Source of the DNA: Clostridiales bacterium
GTDB lineage: Bacteria > Bacillota > Clostridia > Christensenellales > Aristaeellaceae
NCBI GenBank assembly: GCA_024684375.1
Contig: JAIKWZ010000050.1
Location: 94,396 to 133,385, forward strand
Direction of reading: 5' to 3'
Length of the DNA: 38,990 bases
Position 1 is the first letter of the stretch, and every line of letters begins with the position of its first letter. Below are positions 26,095-33,216 of the stretch, in pieces. The notes under the pieces are model-generated. The model was not told the origin of the DNA. It did not search any database and was given only the letters and a program-made list of their open reading frames with translations. A program made the position numbers and the translations under genes.

Positions 26095-26226
26095 GATCCT
26101 TTTCGTCCTTTCAGATTCATGTCGGTTAGTGAAAAACTGAAAAGGACGGTGAGGAGGAGAACGGATATGAAAGAGATCGAGTGTCGTGAGAATATGGAAA
26201 CCGGTCATTTCTACCTTTCCGACCGG

Positions 26227-26320
26227 CAAAAAACGGGCTGACCGGCATGATCAGGGTGCACTGAAGAAGGGACAACAGTTTTCTGTTGTCCCTTCTTCAG
26301 TACAGCCCGTTCATGACCGG
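26227..26320 (-). promoter_or_regulatory. Large hairpin with alternative pairings, candidate attenuator
   Basis: A perfect 18-bp inverted repeat (26261-26278 and 26283-26300, loop TTTT) is nested in two further pairings. On the leftward transcript GACCGG(T)CATGA can pair with TCATGCCGGTC, or ACGGGCTG (26303-26310) can pair with CAGCCCGT (26233-26240), which is followed by TTTTTT. The two outer stems share bases and exclude each other. This suits a terminator/antiterminator switch in the leader of the sigma-like gene. Confidence 0.5.
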
Positions 26321-26340
26321 TCTGTCGTTATAGATTTTTG

Positions 26341-26376
26341 CAAAAGAAAAGCCGGAGCAAATCGCTTTGTTCCGGC
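26341..26376 (-). terminator. Intrinsic terminator after the zinc-ribbon gene
   Basis: Read leftward, GCCGGAACAAA, loop GCGA and TTTGCTCCGGC (11-bp stem with one G-T pair; 26351-26376) are followed by TTTTCTTTT. It lies downstream of the zinc-ribbon gene and upstream of the sigma-like gene, separating the two leftward units. The stretch 26377-26558 holds no gene I can support. Confidence 0.7.
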
Positions 26377-26558
26377 AGGGTATGCTTGGACTTATTACGT
26401 CTGCATGCGTCCTGATCGGGACTTACGATTTACTCCGGCATTTCGGTGGCTCATACTATCTGTTTTTGCCTGTGCCATTGGCTTATGGCACGGCGCGGTG
26501 GCCCCAGCGCTCGGTAGTTGCTTTATGCGTATTAAGCTTATTCGGTTGTCTGCTTGCC

Positions 26559-26810
26559 CTAAATAGAGTCTGCTATTCTCAGTGCGCGATTTGTATCCAG
26601 GTCGATGGCAATTGGCAAACCGCAATTCTTACATCCAACGGTGATATAGCCTGAACAGTTCTCTCCGTATGTGAACAGCAGCGTTTTGTTGCAGCACGGG
26701 CATGCTGTTTTTGATCTCAGCTTCATGCTGCTGAGAGCACGTCTGGCGACGAACCCGGCTGGCACGGCTTTTGAAGAAGTGGCAAAGTGCATTTCGTTGG
26801 TTCTCTTCAT
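26559..26810 (-). CDS. Small zinc-ribbon protein
   Basis: An 83-residue protein whose C-terminal half has a four-cysteine zinc ribbon, CPCCNKTLLF followed by VGCKNCGLPIAIDL. The N-terminal half is basic (KAVPAGFVARRALSSMKLRSK). Of three possible starts I choose the ATG at 26810 because GGAG (26819-26822) is 8 bases before it. Small zinc-ribbon proteins of this kind are common in ICE control regions and resemble Com-like RNA-binding or DNA-binding regulators; the target is unknown. It is divergent from the XRE regulator gene across a 243-base control region. Confidence 0.65.
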   Translation of the reverse strand: MKRTNEMHFATSSKAVPAGFVARRALSSMKLRSKTACPCCNKTLLFTYGENCSGYITVGCKNCGLPIAIDLDTNRALRIADSI

Positions 26811-26870
26811 CGTCATCACTCCATTTCAAGTACTGCAACATAATTTACAATATTATTACATCACACCATA

Positions 26871-26956
26871 TTGACATCCCATGACAGTGTGCTACAATAG
26901 CATTGTCATTGAATGGCATGTCAGAATTATATTGGGCTTGCCATTGAATGTCAAGT
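26871..26956 (+). promoter_or_regulatory. Promoter and probable operators of the XRE regulator gene
   Basis: TTGACA (26871-26876), 16 bases, TACAAT (26893-26898). Immediately downstream are two direct copies of CATTGAATG(G/T)CA(T/A)GT, at 26907-26921 and 26942-26956, 35 bases apart, and TGACA elements overlap the -35 box and the spacer. Autoregulation by the XRE protein is the simplest reading. The leader to the ATG at 27054 is about 150 bases long. Confidence 0.65.
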
Positions 26957-27053
26957 GGAACAACGAACAGATTTTACACTAAACAAAGAATTAACACATG
27001 TAAGCTTACAAGCTGACAGTTGCCAGTCTTCGAACCTGGAGGGGAGGAATACG

Positions 27054-27488
27054 ATGAAGTTCGGTGACAAGATTAAGTCGCTGAGAAACGCTGCCAAATT
27101 GACACAACCGGAGCTTGCCGCCAAAGCGGACATAAGCCTGCGAACGCTTTGCCACTACGAAGCCGGAGACCAGTATCCCCGCAAGCGAGAGACGTATGTT
27201 AAACTTGCGGAAGCATTGAACACAACAGTGGATTTTCTCGTCACTGAAGGTGATGGATTTGAAGCCGAAGCGTATGCCCAGTATGGCAAACGCGGCATGA
27301 TCCAGGCGCGGGCATTGACGGAACAGTTGACCGGACTGTTTGCAGGAGGCGAACTGGATGAGGAAGACAAAGACGAAATCATACAGGCGATGCAGGCAGC
27401 GTACTGGAAGTCAAAAAAGATAAATCGACGTCACGTACCAAAGAAATACAGGCAAAACACAGAAGACAGCGGCACGGATCAGAATTAG
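27054..27488 (+). CDS. XRE-family helix-turn-helix regulator
   Basis: A 144-residue DNA-binding protein started at 27054, with GGAGGGGAGG just upstream. Residues about 5-63 are a Cro/C1-type helix-turn-helix (IKSLRNAAKLTQPELAAKA, ISLRTLCHYEAGDQYP, LAEALNTTVDFLV). The remainder is a helical tail (LTEQLTGLFAGGELDEEDKDEI) as in ICE repressors of the ImmR type. The next gene encodes an ImmA/IrrE-type peptidase, the classic partner that cleaves such repressors. Together they probably hold the element silent until a stress signal arrives; this follows from the ICEBs1 paradigm and is not shown by the sequence. Confidence 0.87.
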   Translation: MKFGDKIKSLRNAAKLTQPELAAKADISLRTLCHYEAGDQYPRKRETYVKLAEALNTTVDFLVTEGDGFEAEAYAQYGKRGMIQARALTEQLTGLFAGGELDEEDKDEIIQAMQAAYWKSKKINRRHVPKKYRQNTEDSGTDQN

Positions 27489-27521
27489 TACGGTTATATG
27501 TGTAGGAGCGAATGCTGAGAG

Positions 27522-28067
27522 ATGAGCAAATCTGATGCGGTTGTACGGGCGAGGAGGTTGTATAACAAATACAAAACGCGCGATCCCTTTATCCTGGCCA
27601 GGAAACTCGGGATACAATTCGTCTACTTTCAGAAACGAACGAATCTGAAAGGCATGTTCCGGCTGGTGAACAACGTTCCATTTATATTCCTGAACCCGTT
27701 TCTGAAGGAGTATATGCAGCGTATGGTCTGCGCCCACGAGTTGGGGCACGCCCTTTTACACAGGCAGATATGCAAAAAAGAGGGGCAACTGGTAGAGTTT
27801 GAGCTGTTTGACATTAAAACCTCCGTCGAGCTCGAAGCAAACGTATTCGCATCGGAGCTATTATATGATGAAGATGACCTGATCGAATACATGGAAAACG
27901 GCTATTCCCTGGTCAATGTCGCAAAAGCGACCAACACCAATGTCAACCTGCTGCTTATTAAACTCAATTCCATGAACGAAAACGGCAATATGCATATGTC
28001 CCTGCCGGAAATGCCGCGCAGCGGCTTCATGGGACGAATAAGCGACGGGGATGAAACCCTTTATTGA
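27522..28067 (+). CDS. ImmA/IrrE-family metallopeptidase
   Basis: A 181-residue protein with the zinc protease motif HELGH (His72, Glu73, His76) in VCAHELGHALLHRQ and a downstream ELEANVFASELL that supplies the third ligand in this family. ImmA of ICEBs1 degrades its neighbouring repressor on DNA damage or quorum signals, and the same pairing is seen here with the XRE gene 33 bases upstream. Length is in the normal range and key residues are present, so it should be active. Confidence 0.88.
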   Translation: MSKSDAVVRARRLYNKYKTRDPFILARKLGIQFVYFQKRTNLKGMFRLVNNVPFIFLNPFLKEYMQRMVCAHELGHALLHRQICKKEGQLVEFELFDIKTSVELEANVFASELLYDEDDLIEYMENGYSLVNVAKATNTNVNLLLIKLNSMNENGNMHMSLPEMPRSGFMGRISDGDETLY

Positions 28068-28139
28068 CGGCTAAACGATCTGTCTGCGATAGTAAAGAGT
28101 AAGATGAAAGATGTAGAATGAAGAGAGAGGCGAGAAAAC

Positions 28140-28439
28140 ATGCGTATACTGAGATTTATGGTAAAACTGGTACTTTTGCCAGTGGCTATCATCTTTTGGG
28201 CAATAAAATGGGTGATGACTTTCGCGGTCACCATGTCCAGATGGATCTTTGATCTGCTGGCCGGGATTATATTCATGCTTGGTCTTGCGTGTATCCTGTT
28301 TGCCGTTGCTAAATGGGGAGAGATTGTGCCGCTGTGGTGCGCAAGCTTCTTTATCTTCCTGATACCTCATATTGGCGATTGGATCACAGGCGTATGTGCC
28401 GGGATCAGCGAAGGACTGGGAGACTTCATAAGAAACTGA
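28140..28439 (+). CDS. Small integral membrane protein, unknown function
   Basis: A 99-residue protein with two to three hydrophobic segments (about 4-22, 28-55 and 62-85) and little else. GAGAGGCGAG precedes the ATG. It follows the ImmA-like gene by 72 bases and ends before a terminator-like hairpin, so it probably belongs to the XRE-ImmA transcript. I do not recognise the family. Similar small membrane proteins often close ICE regulatory operons. Confidence 0.55.
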   Translation: MRILRFMVKLVLLPVAIIFWAIKWVMTFAVTMSRWIFDLLAGIIFMLGLACILFAVAKWGEIVPLWCASFFIFLIPHIGDWITGVCAGISEGLGDFIRN

Positions 28440-28479
28440 TGCAACTGTAATCACAAGAAACTACAAAAATCGAAACGTT

Positions 28480-28514
28480 GAGTCGTTCGGAATAAATCCG
28501 GACGGCTCTTTGTT
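28480..28514 (+). terminator. Probable terminator of the XRE-ImmA operon
   Basis: GAGTCGTTCGGA (28480-28491), loop ATAAA and TCCGGACGGCTC (28497-28508) form a 12-bp stem with two G-U pairs, followed by TTTGTT. It lies 40 bases past the membrane protein gene. Confidence 0.55.
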
Positions 28515-28536
28515 ATATCCGAAGGAGGTGGTGCCT

Positions 28537-28551
28537 ATGAGGGTGCTTTGA
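28537..28551 (+). other. Four-codon minimal open frame (MRVL) with ideal ribosome site
   Basis: GAAGGAGGTG, 6 bases, then ATG AGG GTG CTT TGA. The ribosome site is the strongest in this part of the window yet serves only four codons. It lies 64 bases before the ParM-like gene. It may be a leader peptide that tunes translation or transcription of that gene, or the remnant of a deleted gene's start. Confidence 0.35.
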
Positions 28552-28615
28552 CAGCAGATCCGGGATGACTCCCAAAGCAGACTTAAGAGAATTAGATTAA
28601 TCAGGAGGAAACATT

Positions 28616-29545
28616 ATGATCATACTCGAAAACAGGAAAATTGCCGTGATTGGCGTCGATCATGGCTATGGAAACATTAAGACTGCTGGAACTGTCACGC
28701 CTACCGGTATAACGGCTTATGACAGTGAACCGGTATTCAGCGGCAATATTCTGGAATATAACGGCAGATACTACCGCATAGGTGAAGGACACAAGGAATT
28801 TATTGCCGATAAAGCAGAAGACGAGGACTTTTATCTGCTGACGCTCATGGCTATCGCGCGGGAAATGAACCTGAAATCCATGACGAAAGCGGATGTGCAT
28901 CTGGCAGCGGGACTGCCGCTTACCTGGGTACGCGCACAGAGAGAGCGTTTCAAGGCGTATCTTCTGCGGAATCAGACGATCAAGTATCGATTTAATGCCA
29001 GGGAGTATGAGGTGCGCTTTGCAGGCTGCTCCGTGTATCCGCAGGGATACCCGGCTATTATCAGCCGAACAGAGGAAATGAAAGGAGTCTCTCTTTTGGT
29101 CGATATTGGCAACGGCACGATGAACATCCTGTATATCATCGGGAAAAAGCCGATAGAAGCTAAGAGCTGGACGGAGAAATACGGTGCCAACCAGTGCATG
29201 ATCGCAGCAAAAAACGCGCTCATGGACGAGTTGGGCGCTAATGTTGAGGAAGCGATTATTGAGCCGGTGCTCAGAAACGGCACAGCGGAAATTGGGCAGA
29301 AATATCTCGACATCATCCTGAAAACCGCAAAACAATATACAGACGGCATTTTTTCGGTATTGCGTAAATACGAATACAACCCGGAGCTCATGCACCTTTT
29401 CGTTGTCGGTGGCGGTGGCTGTCTCATTCGCAATTTTGCCGAGTACGATGAAAAGCGGGTCACGATTATAAACGACATTTGCGCCTCGGCGAAGGGATAC
29501 GAATTCCTTGCGTCAAAGGCGCTGCAAAGGAATGAAAAGCTATGA
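28616..29545 (+). CDS. ParM/StbA-like actin-type ATPase
   Basis: A 309-residue actin-fold protein. The phosphate-1 loop is DHGYGNIKTA (15-24), phosphate-2 VDIGNGTMN (162-170) and the adenosine motif VVGGGG near 270. ParM proteins form filaments that push plasmid copies apart; ICE versions are thought to stabilise the excised circle. GGAGGAAA precedes the ATG. A small gene overlaps its stop by 4 bases and is the expected adaptor. I infer segregation of an extrachromosomal form, which would fit the nearby repeat cluster and replication remnant. Confidence 0.83.
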   Translation: MIILENRKIAVIGVDHGYGNIKTAGTVTPTGITAYDSEPVFSGNILEYNGRYYRIGEGHKEFIADKAEDEDFYLLTLMAIAREMNLKSMTKADVHLAAGLPLTWVRAQRERFKAYLLRNQTIKYRFNAREYEVRFAGCSVYPQGYPAIISRTEEMKGVSLLVDIGNGTMNILYIIGKKPIEAKSWTEKYGANQCMIAAKNALMDELGANVEEAIIEPVLRNGTAEIGQKYLDIILKTAKQYTDGIFSVLRKYEYNPELMHLFVVGGGGCLIRNFAEYDEKRVTIINDICASAKGYEFLASKALQRNEKL

Positions 29546-29931
29546 GGAACAGCACATACGCTATCCATGTCCGTTTTAATCCGAATGACGACGATCAGAG
29601 AACTGCATGGAATAATATCCACAAACGCAGCAAAGAATGCTGTATCAGCTGCAATAAAGTGATTGTGCAGGCGATCAAGGGCTATTTTGAAAACAAAGCG
29701 ATGGAAGTCAGGCTGAGCGATACCGACAAAGAGCTGATTCATGAGTACGCTCAACAGATTATTTCTACGGTTAATACTACGTTGGAGAAAACGCTGCCGG
29801 CATTTATTGCTGCCTTGCTTTCCGGAAAAATGAATGAGCTGTCCGATATTGCTGTGGATAATACTGACGTTGTCCAAACGCCTCAAATTGCGGAAGACGA
29901 CATTGATTGGGAATATCTGGGGGACACATGA
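29542..29931 (+). CDS. Probable ParR-like partner of the ParM-type protein
   Basis: A 129-residue protein starting at an ATG that overlaps the ParM-like stop (ATGA). The N-terminus (TYAIHVRFNPNDDDQRTAWN, then SCNKVIVQAIKGYF) looks like a ribbon-helix-helix DNA-binding domain with the segment that binds DNA in ParR adaptors; the acidic tail (EDDIDWEYLGD) would be the filament contact. Sequence similarity to named families is weak, so the call rests mainly on the operon partner, size and tail. The next start again overlaps by 4 bases. Confidence 0.6.
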   Translation: MRNSTYAIHVRFNPNDDDQRTAWNNIHKRSKECCISCNKVIVQAIKGYFENKAMEVRLSDTDKELIHEYAQQIISTVNTTLEKTLPAFIAALLSGKMNELSDIAVDNTDVVQTPQIAEDDIDWEYLGDT

Positions 29932-30271
29932 CACAGGCAATAACTTCAAAGACACAGTTTCCACCGTTTAATCTGAACCGTTATCGTCGGCAATTATTGA
30001 CTATCTGAGCATAAAACGCAATAAGGATTTCTCTATTGAGCAGGTTTTCAGCGTCATTTACAGTCGATGTCAAAGTGGGCTGCCGATGATTATAACGACG
30101 AGTATTCCTATCAGCGCGATTAAGCACCCGGAAGATATACCACATGCCAGGGTCTATGACCGAATCCTGGAACACTGCCTTCCGATTAGGATAACCGGGA
30201 ATCATATACGCCAGAAGAAAGCTGCCGAGCAGATACAAGAGTATAAAAACATGTTGAATACAGGAATATAG
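29928..30271 (+). pseudogene. Truncated DnaC/IstB-like helicase loader gene
   Basis: An ATG overlapping the previous stop opens a frame of 26 codons (MTQAITSKTQFPPFNLNRYR, ending 30008). From about 29972, another frame encodes the C-terminal third of a DnaC/IstB-type ATPase: AIIDYLSIKRNKDFSIEQVF (altered Walker B region), GLPMIITTSIPISAIKHPED and HARVYDRILEHCLPIRITG. No start codon or Walker A is present for it. An internal deletion that joined the first codons of a gene to the tail of the loader in the wrong frame explains this best. A short in-frame piece from 30086 could still be translated but would have no ATPase core. Confidence 0.65.
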
Positions 30272-30358
30272 ACCCATATGGTATTACAAGCAGTGCCATG
30301 TGGGTCTATCTTTTCTGTTTAGGGACCATGTGGGTCGATTTTTAGGCCCATGTGGTCC
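30271..30358 (+). repeat. Four copies of a near-palindromic GACCCATGTGGTC-type repeat
   Basis: GACCCATATGG at 30271-30281, GCCATGTGGGTC at 30295-30306, GGACCATGTGGGTC at 30323-30336 and GGCCCATGTGGTCC at 30345-30358. Spacing of centres is about 22-30 bases, near two to three helical turns. They start exactly at the stop codon of the DnaC-like remnant. They could be iterons of a replication origin, ParR-binding centromere sites, or operators. Between here and the oriT-like hairpins (30359-30520) I see nothing else. Confidence 0.6.
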
Positions 30359-30522
30359 TACTCTTTTATGGCAAAAACAGCAATGTCAGTAAACATACTT
30401 GAATGCAGTTGTCGTGTGAACACCTGCGTAGATTATTTAAGCTGAACAATACATATACAAAAACGGATTGCGTGAGAAGAGGAGCAGCAGTTTTTTCGTT
30501 AGAGCAAGATACGCCTTGGCAG

Positions 30523-30575
30523 CCAAATCCACGATTTGATCTGCTGGCATTCTTGATGGGGATTACGCTCCCCAT
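30523..30575 (+). other. Candidate origin of transfer (oriT)
   Basis: Two small hairpins lie 60-110 bases upstream of mobC: CAAATC-CAC-GATTTG (30523-30537) and ATGGGGA-TTACGC-TCCCCAT (30556-30575). Short inverted repeats directly before mobC and a MOBP-type relaxase are typical of oriT, with the nick usually beside one arm. The exact nick cannot be placed from sequence alone. Confidence 0.5.
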
Positions 30576-30604
30576 ACCCGCAATTTGGTTTGCTTCGCTC
30601 ACAG

Positions 30605-30620
30605 CATGACTATAGTCATG
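30605..30620 (+). promoter_or_regulatory. 16-bp perfect palindrome before mobC, likely operator
   Basis: CATGACTATAGTCATG is perfectly symmetrical and ends 14 bases before the mobC ATG, overlapping the ribosome-site region. A dimeric regulator, possibly MobC itself, is the natural binder. Confidence 0.5.
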
Positions 30621-30634
30621 AGAAAGGGAATTCC

Positions 30635-31018
30635 ATGAAAAAAGATAACTACAGACACAGAATTACGATCCGTATGGATGATGTACTTTACAATAAAATC
30701 TGCAACGGCGCAAAAGCTTCTATGATTCCTCAGGTAGAATTTGCAAGACGACTGCTCACCAAAGGCAAGGTAACGGTGAAGCAGGAGATCATAGCGGATG
30801 TGCCAGAACTAAAAAGGTTAATAGCTGAGTTCGGGAAGATAGGTTCTAACCTGAACCAGATTGCCTGGCACTACAACTCCGGCGGCAGCCGTTCAAGAGA
30901 AATGTATGATCGAACCCAGCGTGCGATCTCAGAGCTCTACGCCATGAAATACGAAGTGGAGAAGATGGGAGGCGATTTCCGTGGCTATTCTCAAGCACGT
31001 CTCAGAAAGAAACAGTGA
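30635..31018 (+). CDS. mobC: MobC-type relaxosome accessory protein
   Basis: A 127-residue basic protein. The N-terminal part (YRHRITIRMDDVLYNKI) is a ribbon-helix-helix domain and the C-terminal block (LIAEFGKIGSNLNQIAWHYN) is the hallmark of the MobC family, which binds oriT and helps the relaxase to open the strand. The ATG at 30635 follows GAGAAAGGG. An upstream in-frame start is rejected for lack of a ribosome site. The gene overlaps the relaxase start by 38 bases. Confidence 0.88.
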   Translation: MKKDNYRHRITIRMDDVLYNKICNGAKASMIPQVEFARRLLTKGKVTVKQEIIADVPELKRLIAEFGKIGSNLNQIAWHYNSGGSRSREMYDRTQRAISELYAMKYEVEKMGGDFRGYSQARLRKKQ

Positions 31019-32564
31019 TTATGGGGCAGCGCAGAGATATTTGCTGTTTGAACATGATGAAAAAACCGGGAAACCACAGCATGATGACCACGGTAATATA
31101 ATACCCCGCGAAGGGATTATACAGTCTGGAATAAATTGCGATCCATTCACATTCAACACAGAATGTATAGAACTGAACCGTGTGCTTAGTAAAAATATGG
31201 GCAAAAAAGATGTGAAGGCTCACCACTATATTATAAGCTTCGATCCCCGTGATACTATAGAAAATGGTCTTACGACGCAAAAAGCGCATGGTATTGCCAC
31301 GGCTTTTGCTGAGAAGTTCTTCGCAGGTCACCAAGCTCTGATCGTGATGCATCCTGATGGGCATAACCGATCCGGCAATATTCATGTGCATATTGTCATC
31401 AACAGCCTGCGAAAAGAGAATGTGCCATGGCAGGACTTTATGGAACGTCCTATAGACGCATTGGCTGGGTACAAGCATCATCAGACACGGCAGTTACTAA
31501 GCCGTATGCAGGATTATCTGAATGAAGTATGTGTGAGGGAGCACCTTCATACTGTTGACTTTTCGACTCCTGCGGATAAAAAAGTGACTGACAGAGAGTA
31601 TAAGGCAAGGCAACGCGGTCAGGCAAAGCTGGATGCACATAATGCGAAAATCTTACGTGATGGGCTCTATCCTCGCACTGTTGATTTTGCCACAATAAAA
31701 GATCAGATACGAGAAGCAATTGATAACGCGATAAAGAAAGCCCAAACAGAGGAAGAGTTCAGACGTTTTTTGCAGGATAAATGGAATATCGCTGTAAAAG
31801 AAAGCCGAGGCATATGGAGCTATATACACCAGAACCGAGAAAGGCCTATACGTGGTCGTAGCTTGGGCAGAGCTTATGAAAAGGAAGCGGTATTGAACAG
31901 GATTGCCGGTATTGAAGATGTGGATCATAGTCGTCCCGAGTACGCAGCCCTCCCCAAAATCTTCCTGATTCACTCTGATTTGAAATTGGTGGTAGACATT
32001 CAAAACTGCGTTAAAGCACAGCAGAGCAGGGCTTACGCACGGAAAGTAGAGATATCCAACATTCAACAGATCGCACGGTCTGTGGCATATATCCAGGAAC
32101 ATGGGATCGAAACTCTTGATGAACTTAAAAATCGACTCGCACATGCCGAGGAACAATATAAAGATGCTTTAGAGAAACAACAGAAATGGCGTCAACAACT
32201 CAATTGTGTAAATGAGGTGATCCATTATCTTGGTCAATACTTGTCAACAAAAAAGATATATACTAGTTTTATACAATCAACAGATAGAGGTGCTTTTCGT
32301 ATTGCGCACAGAAAACCAATTGAAAAGCATGATGAGGCACTCACTTTTCTAAAAAACAAGTATGCAAATAGCCCTTTGCCGCAATTGGCTGACCTGAGAA
32401 CGGAAAAGAATATATTGAAAAGCCTGATTTTAAACCATGAAAAACTAAAAAAACCACAAGAGATAAAAACACTACATGTGGTTTATGATAATATCATTGC
32501 ATTGTTTCGACAAGAGAGATTTATTACTCAGGATTTGGATTTTTGTATTCCGAATAAAACTTAA
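30981..32564 (+). CDS. MOBP-type relaxase (MobA/VirD2 family)
   Basis: A 527-residue relaxase starting at GTG (30981), in frame to MAILKHVSERNSDYGAAQRY. It nicks oriT, stays bound to the 5' end and leads the strand into the recipient. The metal-binding motif III is present: His124-x-Asp126-x-His128 followed by His135-x-His137 (GNIHVHIVIN). Catalytic Tyr is probably Tyr20 (or Tyr14). The C-terminal half is helical and coiled (about 350-420) and would contact PcfB/VirD4. The start lies inside mobC, implying coupling. Length is normal for ICE relaxases; no damage is seen. Confidence 0.9.
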   Translation: MAILKHVSERNSDYGAAQRYLLFEHDEKTGKPQHDDHGNIIPREGIIQSGINCDPFTFNTECIELNRVLSKNMGKKDVKAHHYIISFDPRDTIENGLTTQKAHGIATAFAEKFFAGHQALIVMHPDGHNRSGNIHVHIVINSLRKENVPWQDFMERPIDALAGYKHHQTRQLLSRMQDYLNEVCVREHLHTVDFSTPADKKVTDREYKARQRGQAKLDAHNAKILRDGLYPRTVDFATIKDQIREAIDNAIKKAQTEEEFRRFLQDKWNIAVKESRGIWSYIHQNRERPIRGRSLGRAYEKEAVLNRIAGIEDVDHSRPEYAALPKIFLIHSDLKLVVDIQNCVKAQQSRAYARKVEISNIQQIARSVAYIQEHGIETLDELKNRLAHAEEQYKDALEKQQKWRQQLNCVNEVIHYLGQYLSTKKIYTSFIQSTDRGAFRIAHRKPIEKHDEALTFLKNKYANSPLPQLADLRTEKNILKSLILNHEKLKKPQEIKTLHVVYDNIIALFRQERFITQDLDFCIPNKT

Positions 32565-32689
32565 GGGGGGACATTCAATTACGCATCTGTTTAAACCTAA
32601 GAAACATGCTAAATTGAAACTAAACAAATAAGAAAAAGTATTATAAAAGTTGCCTTCTTTGCTTAATAATGTTGAAGTATTTCTTTTAT

Positions 32690-32718
32690 AAAACGGAGGG
32701 AGATAATCCCTCCGTTTT
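32690..32718 (+). terminator. Terminator after the relaxase gene, possibly bidirectional
   Basis: AAAACGGAGGGA, loop GATAA and TCCCTCCGTTTT form a 12-bp stem. A TTTT run ends the stem rightward, and leftward the stem is followed by TTTTATAAAAG. It lies between the converging relaxase gene and the leftward 32737 gene remnant, so it may serve both. Confidence 0.75.
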
Positions 32719-32736
32719 GGTTTCCGTAGAACCCTA

Positions 32737-33216
32737 TTAGAAATCTGAGCTACTAGGCTCGCTTTTGTAGATCAATACAGCATCGAGGGGATAACCCTTC
32801 GCTTCAAGTATGGCGTAAATCTTCTTCATATTCGTCTTGGAGTTGTCGTCAGTGCCGATGCATACACGGTTAGCGGCATCATCGACGCATACGGAATTGA
32901 TACCGTACTTACCAATGAGCTTTATGGCGTAGATATTCAGGTTGTTAAGCTGCTTTTGAGAATACTTTGCCTCGATCACCCAGAAATCGCTGCCCAGACT
33001 TTTTTTCAAGTCAGCTGCCTTCGCCACAGTAGGATTTGTCATCAGCAGCGTGCAGGTGCCGTAATCGTTCTTGTATACACCTGCGTAGTATTTGGAAGGG
33101 TTCCTGGTTTGGCACCACTTGTCTATCTTGGCTACAGTATCTCCGAATTTGACCAGCGTGGCGGAAGACAGATAGTACTTTTCTCCGCTAAGATAATAGG
33201 GCGGTGTTTTGTATGC
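32737..33216 (-). pseudogene. 5'-truncated protease-prodomain-like remnant
   Basis: An open frame of about 160 codons runs from directly after a TAG (33217-33219) to the stop at 32737. Its first ATG is at 33042. The sequence (VYKNDYGTCTLLMTNP, DFWVIEAKYSQKQLNNLNIY, NSVCVDDAANRVCIGTDD) resembles the repeated prodomain halves of secreted chymotrypsin-like proteases of Firmicutes. No protease domain and no signal peptide follow or precede it. Remarkably it is in the same frame as the secreted protein gene just upstream, separated from it by only that one TAG. The 101-codon version from 33042 has no convincing ribosome site. I treat it as a remnant, or as a read-through extension. Confidence 0.5.

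Noticed and set aside
26334..26654. Rightward frame with hydrophobic segments (LGLITSACVLIGTYDLL and SVVALCVLSLFGCLLAL)
   Set aside because: It looks somewhat like a membrane protein but has no ATG or ribosome site at its beginning and runs antisense through the zinc-ribbon gene; a decayed gene fragment is possible but not supportable.
28601..29964. Leftward long open frames opposite the ParM-like genes
   Set aside because: They mirror the conserved ParM motifs on the other strand and lack starts with ribosome sites.
30271..30358. CRISPR-like array
   Set aside because: Repeats are only 11-14 bases, palindromic and diverged, with 8-17 base gaps; not spacer-like, and no cas genes are present.
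30403..30609. Rightward 68-codon frame across the oriT-like region
   Set aside because: No ribosome site, and the composition is explained by non-coding hairpins.
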